The translations under genes were made by a program, and so were the position numbers. A DNA stretch of 64,000 nucleotides from Thermoanaerobacterium aotearoense. GTDB taxonomy: Bacteria > Bacillota > Thermoanaerobacteria > Thermoanaerobacterales > Thermoanaerobacteraceae. Below, piece after piece: positions 28,716 through 38,258 of this stretch (position 1 is its first letter; each line of letters opens with the position of its first letter). Under the pieces are notes generated by a model, which saw nothing but the letters and a program-made list of their open reading frames with translations, did no database searches and was not told the origin of the DNA. The stretch lies in assembly GCF_009905255.1 (NCBI RefSeq), contig NZ_CP047602.1:1971501-2035500 (forward strand), given 5' to 3'.

Positions 28716-28751
28716 AAATTTTATCTCCTTACACCTTTTAAAATGTTTAAA

Positions 28752-28787
28752 GCAATTAGACGATTACGACTGTAACCGCCTAATTGC
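28752..28787 (-). repeat. Intercistronic hairpin after PTS IIC
   Basis: GCAATTAG (28752-28759) pairs with CTAATTGC (28780-28787), with a further CG pair inside. Only short T stretches follow on the minus strand, so partial attenuation between IIC and the downstream genes is more likely than full termination. Confidence 0.5.
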
Positions 28788-28794
28788 AATTATA

Positions 28795-30120
28795 TCAGCC
28801 TTTTTGGCTCTCAACAGCCATCGCTTGCTCTTGCTCAAGGTACTGTCTATCTACGACTCTTAAGAATGGCAAGTATATGAAGAACGAAATCACTAATTCA
28901 ATTATCTGCCATACAGCACCGCTAAAGCCTGATACTAAAAGTCCTCCGATAATAGGTGGCGTAGTCCATGGTATTACAACACCTGTTGGGTGCCCAACAA
29001 GACCTATTGACATGACGATGTAAGTCAAAGTAGCCAAAATCATCGGTGTCAATATGAATGGTATTACCATTATTGGGTTTAAAACAATTGGAAGTCCGAA
29101 TATTACAGGTTCATTGATATTGAATAAACCAGGAACTATAGCAAGTTTTCCAACAGTCTTAACCTGTCTTGATTTCGAGAAGAAAAGCATAGCAAGTACA
29201 AGTCCTAATGTGCTGCCTGAGCCACCTACCAGCATGTACATGTCGTGGAACTGCTGTGTTATGATGTGTGGAACTGGATGACCAGCTTGGAATGCCTGCA
29301 AGTTCTCTGCTGCAAGTGCCAGCCATATTGGTCCCATAACAGATCCAACTACATTTGCACCGTGTATACCAAATGACCAGAAAAGTCCTTCGAAGAAGTT
29401 AGCAATCAATGTAGCAGGTAGTGTATCTCCAAGTCTTGTCAAAGGTATCTGCAATACTGTGTAGATAAATTGATGTATTGTACCGTAAGATGTCATAGCA
29501 AACAGCATTCTTATAACATCGATGATGATAGCAACTATAGCCGCAGGTATCAATGCAGAGAAAGCTCTTTCAACTGCAGGTGGAACACCTTTTGGCATCT
29601 TAATTACCCAGCCTCTTTTTATAACAAATCTTACGATTTCTACTGACAGTATCGCCGTCAAAATACCTACAAATAGACCTTTTGAGCCCATCCAATCAAC
29701 TGGTATGCCACCACTTACTTGAATTGCTTTTTTAGCTCCTTCAGGTGTATAATTAACTATAAACGGTGTAAATATCAAAAATGCAACGAGTGCAGTTGCA
29801 GCCGTGTTTAAACCATCAATCTTATAATGCCCTGCGAGGCTATACGCAATGCCAAATACTACAAATATACTCATTATTGACATTGTAGCCTCAAAGGGCC
29901 TCATAAAGAATGTATTCCAGTTTGGTCCAAAAGCCTTTGCCATAAAATCAGAGTATCCAGGTATGGGCAAAAACGCCAGCAACAAGAAAACAGCACCTAT
30001 TGTAATGAGTGGAACAGCAAGCATAAAGCCATCACGAATTGATGTCAAGTACCTATTTTCGGAGATTTTGCCTGCTATAGGCATCAATTTTTCTTCAAGC
30101 GAATCTGTAAACTTACTCAT
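28795..30120 (-). CDS. celB: PTS cellobiose-family permease, EIIC
   Basis: A 441-residue membrane permease of the lactose/cellobiose PTS family. It opens FTDSLEEKLMPIAGKISENRYLTSIRDGFMLAVPLI and carries GLFNINEPVIFGLPIVLNPIMVIPF, the substrate-binding NEP motif of this class. About ten membrane segments. It transports and, with IIA and IIB, phosphorylates a beta-disaccharide. ATG behind AAGGAGTG. Confidence 0.93.
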   Translation of the reverse strand: MSKFTDSLEEKLMPIAGKISENRYLTSIRDGFMLAVPLITIGAVFLLLAFLPIPGYSDFMAKAFGPNWNTFFMRPFEATMSIMSIFVVFGIAYSLAGHYKIDGLNTAATALVAFLIFTPFIVNYTPEGAKKAIQVSGGIPVDWMGSKGLFVGILTAILSVEIVRFVIKRGWVIKMPKGVPPAVERAFSALIPAAIVAIIIDVIRMLFAMTSYGTIHQFIYTVLQIPLTRLGDTLPATLIANFFEGLFWSFGIHGANVVGSVMGPIWLALAAENLQAFQAGHPVPHIITQQFHDMYMLVGGSGSTLGLVLAMLFFSKSRQVKTVGKLAIVPGLFNINEPVIFGLPIVLNPIMVIPFILTPMILATLTYIVMSIGLVGHPTGVVIPWTTPPIIGGLLVSGFSGAVWQIIELVISFFIYLPFLRVVDRQYLEQEQAMAVESQKG

Positions 30121-30179
30121 TTTTATAACACTCCTTATCTTAAATTTAGATTTTTGGTTTTAAAACTTATAAATGAGAA

Positions 30180-30488
30180 CTATTTATTAGCCATGCTTAA
30201 AGCTTGGTCTAACACTTTTTCCCCATCCATCATGCCGTAGACGACTGGATTTATCACATCTACAGGCACACCTTTTTCGCTGCATATTTTCTTTGCTTTT
30301 GGCAAGATGAATTTTACCTGTGGGCCTAAGAGAACCACATCAGCTTCTTCTACGTATTTTTCCATCTGTGCCTCAGGGTATGCATCGACAACAACTTCTA
30401 TGCCTCTCGCTTTTGCTGCTTCTTCAATTTTTCCAATCAACATGCTTGTGGATGAACCTGAAGAGCAAAATAGAATAATCTTAAGCAT
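30180..30488 (-). CDS. celA: PTS cellobiose-family EIIB
   Basis: A 102-residue cytoplasmic phosphocarrier. The phosphorylated residue is Cys8 in the P-loop LFCSSGSSTS. The start is ATG at 30488 with AAGGAGGG upstream; the longer frame to 30509 contains that site. It passes phosphate from IIA to the sugar on IIC. Confidence 0.93.
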   Translation of the reverse strand: MLKIILFCSSGSSTSMLIGKIEEAAKARGIEVVVDAYPEAQMEKYVEEADVVLLGPQVKFILPKAKKICSEKGVPVDVINPVVYGMMDGEKVLDQALSMANK

Positions 30489-30547
30489 TAACGTTTTCCC
30501 TCCTTTCAAAAAAACTTTGTTTGTAAAAGCAATTTTTCATTTTATCT

Positions 30548-30617
30548 TCAAGGATTTCCCTACTACATATCAAGACAAGAACTATTAAAACATCTTAAAA
30601 AGAGGGAAATCCCTTGA
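30548..30617 (-). repeat. Long-range inverted repeat between the GrdB-like gene and IIB
   Basis: TCAAGGATTTCCCT (30548-30561) pairs with AGGGAAATCCCTTGA (30603-30617) with one bulged base and a 41-nt loop. No T run follows on the minus strand. It may set the level of IIB and IIC relative to the first two genes. Confidence 0.55.
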
Positions 30618-30656
30618 AAGCAAAAGTAATCAATCCAAAAACATCGGCATCACCCC

Positions 30657-31187
30657 TTAATCTTGCGGAAAATATCCTTCCTCTTCAGGAGATCCTATAG
30701 GCTGCCCTTGAGCCAACTTTACTGCAAACTTTGATATCTTTCTTAATGAATCGTTTAGGCCTATACCACCCCTGTTTGGAGTCTCTATGATGTATATCTT
30801 TTTTCTGAACAATTCTGTGCCTGTGTTGTCTTTTGACATAGCCGCAAACGCAGGAATATTTAATTTCTCTATGACAGCTTCTGTCAAATATCCACAGCAA
30901 TCACCGTATCTTTTGTAGTTTAATGCGGGGCCGCATATAACAACATCTGGATTAAACGCCTTTATCATGCTTAATAATTTTTCAATAGCTTCATCCTTAT
31001 TTTCAAGAAAATAGTTATCACCACAAATTACAGTGCCAATTATGTCACCGCCGTTTCTCATCATGGTGTTTTTCAAAAGCATGCCCAATCCTATAGCACC
31101 AAACTGAGATTGAGGTTCCATATTCATTTTTTCATCTGTTCCGTATCCTGCTTGAACTTGATTTAAAAATTGTACCGCTTTAATCAT
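30657..31187 (-). CDS. GrdB N-terminal-domain-like protein in a PTS operon
   Basis: A 176-residue soluble protein that resembles the N-terminal domain of GrdB, the substrate-specific subunit of glycine/sarcosine/betaine reductase. Matching segments are GTVICGDNYFLENKDEAI, VVICGPALNYKRYGDCCG and GSPEEEGYFP. In GrdB the chain continues into a C-terminal domain holding selenocysteine. Here it ends with TAA right after GSPEEEGYFPQD, so that domain is absent, not read through. ATG behind TAGGAGG. It lies between IIA and IIB in one transcript. Function in a sugar operon is unknown; substrate reduction is unlikely without the Sec domain. Confidence 0.75.
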   Translation of the reverse strand: MIKAVQFLNQVQAGYGTDEKMNMEPQSQFGAIGLGMLLKNTMMRNGGDIIGTVICGDNYFLENKDEAIEKLLSMIKAFNPDVVICGPALNYKRYGDCCGYLTEAVIEKLNIPAFAAMSKDNTGTELFRKKIYIIETPNRGGIGLNDSLRKISKFAVKLAQGQPIGSPEEEGYFPQD

Positions 31188-31215
31188 TTTATCCTCCTAA
31201 TTCAGTGTTTAATTT

Positions 31216-31548
31216 TTATTTTGTCACACATGTATGAAGAACTGGTTCCAACATCTTCCTAAGCTCAATAATCTCTGATATGAGATTTTTCTCTGATATA
31301 GCAGTCATAAGATGATCTTGTGAATGCACAAATAATATAGAAAAATCTAATTTTTCACCTGATGCTTCTTTTTGCAACATGCTGGTCTGAACATTATGAG
31401 CTTTTTCTATAGCCTCATTAGCCTGGGACATAAGTTTTTCAGCTTCTTCAAATTCGCCGTCATACGCCTTTCTAAGCGCTTCGTGTGCATATGCCCTTGC
31501 TTCACCTGATTGTATAATGATTTCCATAACTATTTGCTGCAAATCCAT
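31216..31548 (-). CDS. celC: PTS lactose/cellobiose-family EIIA
   Basis: A 110-residue all-helical phosphocarrier. The phosphorylation site is His75 in VHSQDHLM, with D78 as the likely trimer metal ligand. It accepts phosphate from HPr. ATG behind AAGGAGG. First gene of the sigma-54-type operon, with the leader and promoter just upstream. Confidence 0.94.
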   Translation of the reverse strand: MDLQQIVMEIIIQSGEARAYAHEALRKAYDGEFEEAEKLMSQANEAIEKAHNVQTSMLQKEASGEKLDFSILFVHSQDHLMTAISEKNLISEIIELRKMLEPVLHTCVTK

Positions 31549-31603
31549 ATTGTTTTCCTCCTTGAATTGGTTTTATCTATTTTGGGGTTCACTAAATAAT
31601 ATA

Positions 31604-31620
31604 TGCAAAAACCATGCCAA
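31604..31620 (-). promoter_or_regulatory. Sigma-54 (-24/-12) promoter of the PTS operon
   Basis: The minus strand reads TTGGCATGGTTTTTGCA, with GG and GC elements exactly 10 bases apart, against the consensus TGGCAC-N5-TTGCA. It lies about 55 bp upstream of the IIA start, and the divergent gene is an AAA activator with a GAYTGA loop. Confidence 0.92.
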
Positions 31621-31757
31621 AACACTAAACTACATAAAAAAGCCGCGATTTATGCTATCCAGACGCTTTAAAACAAACAGTGTTTCTTAGTGTTTAATAA
31701 AAATCTGCATATTGTTTTATTGTTTTTTATTAGTGTTTTAATGTTTCAATAGTGTTT
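31620..31757. promoter_or_regulatory. AGTGTTT repeat cluster, probable CelR activator sites
   Basis: AGTGTTT occurs at 31679, 31689, 31732 and 31751, a variant AATGTTT at 31740, and the inverted AAACACT at 31620. The first pair is spaced 10 bp, one helical turn. The cluster lies 60-140 bp upstream of the -24 element, the usual place for an enhancer of a sigma-54 promoter. Confidence 0.65.
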
Positions 31758-31774
31758 AATCCAGTAAATCACTA

Positions 31775-31802
31775 TTGAAAAACTTATTGCAAAATATATA
31801 AT
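31775..31802 (+). promoter_or_regulatory. Sigma-A-type promoter of celR
   Basis: TTGAAA (31775-31780), a 16-bp spacer and TATAAT (31797-31802) face the celR gene. Confidence 0.7.
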
Positions 31803-31847
31803 AAGATATAGGTAGAGAAAGTTATTGTGGTAAAGGGGATCTTTAAG

Positions 31848-34547
31848 TTGAAAAGAAAAGAATTAATTTTAAAAAAGTTGATAGAGCTAAACAGAGGAAA
31901 CGGCGTAGATGCCATGACATTGGCAAATGAGCTAAATATGTCGCGAGCAAACGTTAGTCACGAGTTAAATCTTTTGTGCAAGGAAGGAAAAGTCGTAAAG
32001 TCAGATGGCAGGCCAGTGATGTTTTCACCTGTGTTTGAAAGTGCTAAAAGCAATTCCAGCGACAGCAAATTGTATGAGCTGGACATGCTTATTAAAAACA
32101 ATATAAGCCTAAAACAGGCCGGTGAACAGGCAAAAGCTGCTATTTTATATCCTCCTAAGGGAATCCACTGCTTAATATTAGGTGAAACAGGTGTAGGAAA
32201 ATCAACTTTTGCGCGAATAATGCACAAGTATGCCATAGATATGGGTGTAAAAAAGCCTGACGCTCCATTCATAGCATTTAACTGCGCAGATTACAGCAAC
32301 AATCCGCAGCTTTTGACGGCACAGCTATTTGGGGTCAAAAAAGGCGCTTACACAGGTGCCGATACAGACAAAGAAGGGTTAATCGAAAAGGCAAATGGAG
32401 GAATCTTATTCCTTGATGAAGTCCATCGCTTGCCGCCTGAAGGACAGGAGATCCTATTCACTTTCCTCGATACTGGGTATTTTAGAAGAGTTGGCGATGT
32501 AGAAAATAGGACATCTGATGTTCTAATCATATCGGCTACAACTGAGGATCCTTCTTCATCCCTTTTAAATACATTCACCAGAAGAATACCGATGATAATT
32601 AAAATACCACCACTTAGAGAAAGGACTTTAGAAGAAAGGTTTTATCTTTTAAAAAGATTCTTTAAACACGAAAGCATAAAGCTAAACAGAGATATATTCG
32701 TATCGCTTAATTCCATGAGGGCGTTTTGTTCATATGACTGTCCAAACAACATCGGTCAATTAGAAAGCGATGTCAAGCTTATATGTGCAAAGGTCTATTC
32801 AGAATTTCTGACTAACAAGAAAAGCGACATAAGGATCTGCAGCAGAGACTTGCCTGATTATATAAAGAAAGGATTATATACAGATAAACAGCATAGAATG
32901 CTGTGGAATGAAGTCATAGGCGATGATATAGAGTTCTTTAAGTTTTCTCCTACAAATGAAATAGAGGAGATTCCAACTGCCTCTAACGATAACAGCATTT
33001 ACGAGATAATAAATGATAGACTAAAGCAGCTTAAAGCAAAAGGTATATCTGATATAGACATTGAATCAATTTTGGAGAAAGACATAGCAAAGTACTTCCA
33101 CAAGCAGATATATGGTATAACTGAGGAGAAAAACAAGCAAAACTTGATTCACATCTTAGGAGAAGACATAATAAGCATTACAGATAGGATTGCAGAACTG
33201 GCATCCGAACTACTGGGAAAAGATCTCAGTCAAAACAGCTATACTGCACTTGCTTTGCACTTAAACACGCTTATTGAAAGGGTCAACAAAAATAAGCCTA
33301 TTGTAAATCCTCAACTATCAAAAATAAAACAATTATACCCAAGGGAATTTGAAGTTGCTATTGAAGCCAAAAAAATCATAGAGAGATATTTGAATGTTTC
33401 GATTCCAGAAGATGAGGCTGGATTTATCGCAATATTTCTCATGTCCGATAAGGAATACATCAATAAGCAAAGTGAGAAAGTCAAGGTGATAATAATTGCC
33501 CATGGCAATTCTACTGCCACATCCATGGCAGATGTGGCCAATAAATTGTTGGGTGAAAATTATGCAATAGGCTTAGATGCCCATCTTGACAAAAGTCCCC
33601 TTGAAGTATTAGAAAGTTTGAAAGACTACGTGAGGCATGATATGAATCAGGCAGGATACCTTCTCTTAGTAGACATGGGCTCCCTTACAACATTTGGCGA
33701 AACGATTGAAAAAGAGTTTAATGTGCCAGTAAAAGTTATACCGCTTATTTCCACTCTTCACGTCATCGAAGCTACCAGAAAAGCGCTGTTAGGCATGCCT
33801 CTTAACAATATTTACATGAGCGTACAGTCGATAAATTCGTACATGGAGAACAACATGGATTTTGCTCCACTGATAAGCGACAAAAAGAAAATCGCAATCA
33901 TAACAGCATGTCTTACTGGGGAAGGCGCCTCTGTTGCAATCAAAAGTTTCTTAAAAAACAACTTAAAGTACGACAAAGATTTATTTGAGATAATACCAAT
34001 TGACAGCCTTGATAAACACATGACAATGAAGAAAATAAACGAAATCCAGGAAAACATGGAAATAGCTTTTATCGTATCGTCTTTCCCATTGGATACTAAT
34101 ATTAAACAGTACAGCATGAATGACGTCTTAAGCTTAAAAGTCATGAAAGAATTGCAGGAGATAGTAGATATTAAGACAACCCTTATCAAGATGGGCAATG
34201 TATTGAAAGAAAACATCCATAACATCGATGGCGAGGAACTCTACATCGATATACAAAACACTATAATGAAGCTTTGCGACACGCTGTCGATTTGCTTTGA
34301 TGATGACATGCTGCTTGGCATAATACTTCACTTTGCTTTTATGGTAAGCAGAATCAAAAAAGGAGAAAAAAGCATTGAGTATATAGGAAAAGAAGAATAT
34401 ATTAAAAACAACAAATCATTGTACAACGCAGTAAAGAAAGCATTGACGCATTTAAACACAAAATATTCTATAATAATACCTGATGATGAAATATGCTATA
34501 TAATGAGATTTTTCCAGGAAAAAGATGCTCTTTTCAATATGATATGA
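31848..34547 (+). CDS. celR: LevR/CelR-type PTS-controlled sigma-54 activator
   Basis: An activator of about 899 residues. In order: N-terminal helix-turn-helix (about 1-50), AAA domain with Walker A GETGVGKST (about 112), the sigma-54-contacting GAYTGA loop (about 166) and Walker B ILFLDEV (about 186). Next come a PRD domain with His in LALHLN (about 471), a mannose-IIA-like domain with IIAHGNS (about 552), a IIB-like segment and a second PRD (ILHFAFM near 830). Phosphorylation of these His residues by HPr and the PTS would set activity. TTG at 31848 has AAAGGGGAT upstream; GTG at 31827 is the alternative. It is divergent from the PTS operon it should activate. Confidence 0.92.
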   Translation: MKRKELILKKLIELNRGNGVDAMTLANELNMSRANVSHELNLLCKEGKVVKSDGRPVMFSPVFESAKSNSSDSKLYELDMLIKNNISLKQAGEQAKAAILYPPKGIHCLILGETGVGKSTFARIMHKYAIDMGVKKPDAPFIAFNCADYSNNPQLLTAQLFGVKKGAYTGADTDKEGLIEKANGGILFLDEVHRLPPEGQEILFTFLDTGYFRRVGDVENRTSDVLIISATTEDPSSSLLNTFTRRIPMIIKIPPLRERTLEERFYLLKRFFKHESIKLNRDIFVSLNSMRAFCSYDCPNNIGQLESDVKLICAKVYSEFLTNKKSDIRICSRDLPDYIKKGLYTDKQHRMLWNEVIGDDIEFFKFSPTNEIEEIPTASNDNSIYEIINDRLKQLKAKGISDIDIESILEKDIAKYFHKQIYGITEEKNKQNLIHILGEDIISITDRIAELASELLGKDLSQNSYTALALHLNTLIERVNKNKPIVNPQLSKIKQLYPREFEVAIEAKKIIERYLNVSIPEDEAGFIAIFLMSDKEYINKQSEKVKVIIIAHGNSTATSMADVANKLLGENYAIGLDAHLDKSPLEVLESLKDYVRHDMNQAGYLLLVDMGSLTTFGETIEKEFNVPVKVIPLISTLHVIEATRKALLGMPLNNIYMSVQSINSYMENNMDFAPLISDKKKIAIITACLTGEGASVAIKSFLKNNLKYDKDLFEIIPIDSLDKHMTMKKINEIQENMEIAFIVSSFPLDTNIKQYSMNDVLSLKVMKELQEIVDIKTTLIKMGNVLKENIHNIDGEELYIDIQNTIMKLCDTLSICFDDDMLLGIILHFAFMVSRIKKGEKSIEYIGKEEYIKNNKSLYNAVKKALTHLNTKYSIIIPDDEICYIMRFFQEKDALFNMI

Positions 34548-34551
34548 AAAA

Positions 34552-34576
34552 TCCCCTGTGCATTGTGCATAGGGGA
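34552..34576. terminator. Bidirectional terminator between celR and the mannosidase gene
   Basis: TCCCCT / AGGGGA arms with an inner TGCA pairing lie 5 bp past the celR stop. T-rich runs follow on both strands, serving two convergent genes. Confidence 0.85.
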
Positions 34577-34597
34577 CTTTTATTTCAATTTTTCTAT

Positions 34598-37063
34598 TTA
34601 CATCCTTAATATGAGATTCGAAATATCAAATATTTTTATATCCCCAGGCTCTTTTGAACATTTTAAAGTGTACTTTTCATCCGGTATCATGTTAAGAAAG
34701 TTGTCACTTAGAGAAACGTCGTTTTCTGTGTCGACAAACACTCCAAATGCAGGTACATCAGTTGAAAGAATTATGTCAGTTCCATCGACATGGTACGTAA
34801 TGTTAGGTTCTGTAAGTTTAAGATTCCTAAATTTATCAAAAACATAGTAATTTTCATATATCTTTTCATCAACAATCATCCTTACGTATACGACGCTGTT
34901 TAATAGTTTCCAATTTTTCTCAACAGGAAGTGTACAATGGGATGCATCAACAGGTACCACATGAGGCACATGCTCTTCAGCAATCTGGCGCTCATCATAA
35001 TGCGCTATTTTTACAACATCGTTAGCAATCAATCTTGTATTAAACTTTTTCTCCCACATCTTTTCACCATCAAGGCTGTAGCACAATACTTCCACATATG
35101 CTTCTACATCCTGCTGCAAATCGCTTATGCCGTAAATCGTTATTCCGCCGTCTTCCCCTGCGATATATGGCAAAACATTTGCAAAAAACCTGCCAGAATA
35201 ATAGTAAAGAGCCTTTTTCCTTTTGTAGTAGTCTATGCAAGACCAGCTTGCTACTGGCCAACAATCATTAAACTGCCAATAAAGTGTTCCTGCCGTCTTA
35301 AATTTACGGCTTCTCCAATGCTCCACTCCTTTTTTTATGGCTTCAGCTTGATTAAACTGTGTCAAATACACAAAACTTTTGAAGTCTTTTGGGAAGCCCA
35401 GCTCACTTATCATGTACCTTATAAGCCTTTCCATGCCACTTATCTGCTTATTGTGTGATACAACAACAGGACTTAAAATACTCCTGTCTTCTTCATTCGT
35501 ATACGACAAAATCGTCTTCCAATCAGGCATAGACTGAAATCCAAACTCGCTTAAAAATCTGCTTTCATCGGACAAATATTCTTTTATGTCAGCCCATCCA
35601 CTCCACACGTTCCAATGATGTCTGTCACCTTCTGATTCACTGTTGGGATCTACTCCACCGTATGGGCTTGATACCCAATAAGGTCTTGAAGGATCGTATC
35701 TCTTGCATATTTGCGGAAGTATTTCCTTGTACACGTAATTCCCTAAATATTTTGGATCGCCATTGCCCCACCATGAATAAAATCCCATGTTATTTTCATT
35801 GTTTCCGCACCACAATACAATAGAAGGATGGTTTCTCAACCTGAATAAAACTTCCTTGGCCTCAGAGGCCGCCAACTGCTGGAACCACTCCAATTGATCT
35901 GGGTACTGTGCACATGCATACATAAAATCCTGCCAAACCATTATGCCCATTTCATCACACGCATCATAGAAAGCCTCATCCTCGTAAATACCGCCACCCC
36001 AGACTCTTAACATATTCATATTAGCATCTTTAGCAAGCTTTATAAATGTGTAATAATCCTCCTTGGTTATTCGTGGCAAAAAGCTATCTGCAGGTATCCA
36101 ATCAGCCCCTTTGGCAAAAATCTTTATTCCGTTTATTTCAAAGATAAAGCTTTCGCCAATATCATCTTTCTCACGAAGAAGTTTTACAACTCTTATACCT
36201 GATCTGAAATTTAGCTCATCAACAACCACATCTGCCATCGTAAGCTTTATGCAAATGTCGTAAAGATTTTGTGACCCTACACCATTTGGATACCATAGCT
36301 TTGGTTCATCTATCTTAAACGCCGCATCAATTTCACCGTATGTAATTGGGACAACTTTTCTACCGCATACTTCTCCATCATATGAAATAGTGACTTCCGC
36401 CTTTAGGTCAAAATCAGCAAAATACGATATAGAGGCAGAAACCCTTACATAAGCTGCGCCATCTTTCAACTTTTCTGTGTAAAAGAACGGTTTTTCAATT
36501 GCCGCATCTTTTATGACAGATATATATACATCTCTCCACAGCCCAACTTGAACCAATCTCGGGCCCCAATCCCATCCAAATGAATACTGCGCTTTTCTAA
36601 TGTATGGTCTGGCCGATTCAAACGATGATTCCAGCTTCAGAGGACTGTCTCTTTCAATGCTTCTTATCGCCTTTGTTATAGATTGAAAATACACTTCTAA
36701 AACATTGTTTTTCTCTTTTATCAAATCTGTCACATCATATTCATAGGAAATAAACATGTTTTCAGCAGTGCCTAAATAATCTCCGTTAAGGTAAATGTCC
36801 GCCAACGTGTCGATGCCTTCAAACACCAACTTGATTTCGTCAAATTCATCAGGAAATTCAAAATCGAATTCTTTTCTGTAAATCCATTCTTTATCCTCTA
36901 ACTTGTGACATTCAATTTCATTCATGCGATAAAACGGATCGCCAATCTTGTTTTGAGCCATTAAATCAAGCTGAATGCATCCAGGAACTTTACCTTCAAG
37001 CCAGTCATATGAAGTCGCTTCTCTAAATTGCCATGTACCATTTAATGAAATGCGATTTTCCAT
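34598..37063 (-). CDS. Beta-mannosidase, GH2
   Basis: An 821-residue GH2 enzyme of the beta-mannosidase type. It has an N-terminal jelly-roll (WIYRKEFDFEFP), the mannosidase hallmark YSFGWDWGPRL (160-170), acid/base E423 in WCGNNENN and nucleophile E506 in FLSEFGFQ. No signal peptide, so it acts on imported mannosides. ATG behind AAAGGAGGAGG. It is the last gene of the dehydrogenase-isomerase operon, 75 bp after the preceding gene, and is followed by a terminator. Confidence 0.93.
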   Translation of the reverse strand: MENRISLNGTWQFREATSYDWLEGKVPGCIQLDLMAQNKIGDPFYRMNEIECHKLEDKEWIYRKEFDFEFPDEFDEIKLVFEGIDTLADIYLNGDYLGTAENMFISYEYDVTDLIKEKNNVLEVYFQSITKAIRSIERDSPLKLESSFESARPYIRKAQYSFGWDWGPRLVQVGLWRDVYISVIKDAAIEKPFFYTEKLKDGAAYVRVSASISYFADFDLKAEVTISYDGEVCGRKVVPITYGEIDAAFKIDEPKLWYPNGVGSQNLYDICIKLTMADVVVDELNFRSGIRVVKLLREKDDIGESFIFEINGIKIFAKGADWIPADSFLPRITKEDYYTFIKLAKDANMNMLRVWGGGIYEDEAFYDACDEMGIMVWQDFMYACAQYPDQLEWFQQLAASEAKEVLFRLRNHPSIVLWCGNNENNMGFYSWWGNGDPKYLGNYVYKEILPQICKRYDPSRPYWVSSPYGGVDPNSESEGDRHHWNVWSGWADIKEYLSDESRFLSEFGFQSMPDWKTILSYTNEEDRSILSPVVVSHNKQISGMERLIRYMISELGFPKDFKSFVYLTQFNQAEAIKKGVEHWRSRKFKTAGTLYWQFNDCWPVASWSCIDYYKRKKALYYYSGRFFANVLPYIAGEDGGITIYGISDLQQDVEAYVEVLCYSLDGEKMWEKKFNTRLIANDVVKIAHYDERQIAEEHVPHVVPVDASHCTLPVEKNWKLLNSVVYVRMIVDEKIYENYYVFDKFRNLKLTEPNITYHVDGTDIILSTDVPAFGVFVDTENDVSLSDNFLNMIPDEKYTLKCSKEPGDIKIFDISNLILRM

Positions 37064-37138
37064 GTGCCTCCTCCTTTCCCATCAAAATTTTTCGTATTTG
37101 TTATTTGTACATATTATTCATGATTTATATATTTTATT

Positions 37139-38182
37139 TTATAGTTCAACAGCTTTTCCTGTTTCGCTTGATTTAAATGCAGCTTCTATTATCGAATAAA
37201 CTCTTTTTACTTCATCTGGTTTTACTATAAGCTCCGCTTTTCCTTCGATCGTATCGCGGACATTTGCATAAAACTCTATCCACTCCGTATCTACATCTGG
37301 AAGCTCAAAATGATCTTTTACTTCTTCCGGCCTCGGCGCAAATGTGCGGGTCGGTCCTGCTGTTGTCTCTACTATTTCCGCATCAAATTTGTCTGCAAGC
37401 TTATTTAGCTTGACAATTTCGCCATGCCCTTCAAAATCATCTACTACCAATGTCCCTTTGTCTCCTCCAACAAACCATCTCGGCAATGGCTTTAAACAAA
37501 ATGTCCCAACTTCTATCTGCGCAGATAACCCATTGTCAAATTTCATCAATAGTTTGAAATAGTCGTCTACATCTTTGTTTAATACGCTAAATAGTTCAGC
37601 GTATACTCTAACTACTTTATTGGGAATCATATATAGAATTTGGTCTATAAGGTGGACACCCCAATCTAAAAGCATCCCACCGCCGCACTCTTTTTTATTC
37701 CTCCAACCGTAAATCAATCCACCTGCACCGTGTACTCTGCTTTCGATTGTATAGACATCGCCAATCATGCCTAATTCTACGGCTTTTTTCACTTTATTAA
37801 AGTCTTTATCCCATCTGCGGTTTTGATGTACTGTAAATACTACATTATTCTTTTCTGCAGCCTCTATTATTTCATCTATTTCTTTCATCGACATTGCAAC
37901 AGGCTTTTCAACTATGACATTCTTTCCAGCATTGGCTGATGCCACTGCAAGATCTTTATGCACATCGTTGGGAGTTGCGATTAATACAGTATTTACTTCC
38001 TCATCTTTCAAAAATTCATCCAAATTATCATATCCTCTAAGTCCAGCCTTTTTCGCTACATCGACTTGATATGCATCAATATCGTACGCCGCTACTACAT
38101 CTACACATTTAACTTTTGGGGCGTTTTTATGATGCCACATTCCCATGCCACCATAGCCTATTATTCCAAGTTTTATTGGCAT
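37139..38182 (-). CDS. Gfo/Idh/MocA-family sugar dehydrogenase 1
   Basis: A 347-residue oxidoreductase. It has an N-terminal Rossmann fold (GIIGYGGMGMWHH), the family EKP motif in VEKPVAMS, and a C-terminal sheet domain with GGGMLLDWGVHLIDQ. It is expected to use NAD(P) to oxidise or reduce a sugar or cyclitol hydroxyl. ATG at 38182 behind AGGAGGTAG; the frame opens further upstream but without a site. It follows the second isomerase gene and precedes the mannosidase gene. Confidence 0.88.
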   Translation of the reverse strand: MPIKLGIIGYGGMGMWHHKNAPKVKCVDVVAAYDIDAYQVDVAKKAGLRGYDNLDEFLKDEEVNTVLIATPNDVHKDLAVASANAGKNVIVEKPVAMSMKEIDEIIEAAEKNNVVFTVHQNRRWDKDFNKVKKAVELGMIGDVYTIESRVHGAGGLIYGWRNKKECGGGMLLDWGVHLIDQILYMIPNKVVRVYAELFSVLNKDVDDYFKLLMKFDNGLSAQIEVGTFCLKPLPRWFVGGDKGTLVVDDFEGHGEIVKLNKLADKFDAEIVETTAGPTRTFAPRPEEVKDHFELPDVDTEWIEFYANVRDTIEGKAELIVKPDEVKRVYSIIEAAFKSSETGKAVEL

Positions 38183-38258
38183 CTTTCTACCTCCTATTGT
38201 GATTAAATAAAAACATTTTATAGACAAGTAGACTCGACTACTTGCCTATGTAAAGTAT

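Noticed and set aside
30657-30659. Possibility that the GrdB-like gene continues through a selenocysteine UGA
   Set aside because: The stop codon is TAA, and the sequence after it is a spacer with a hairpin, then the IIB ribosome site.
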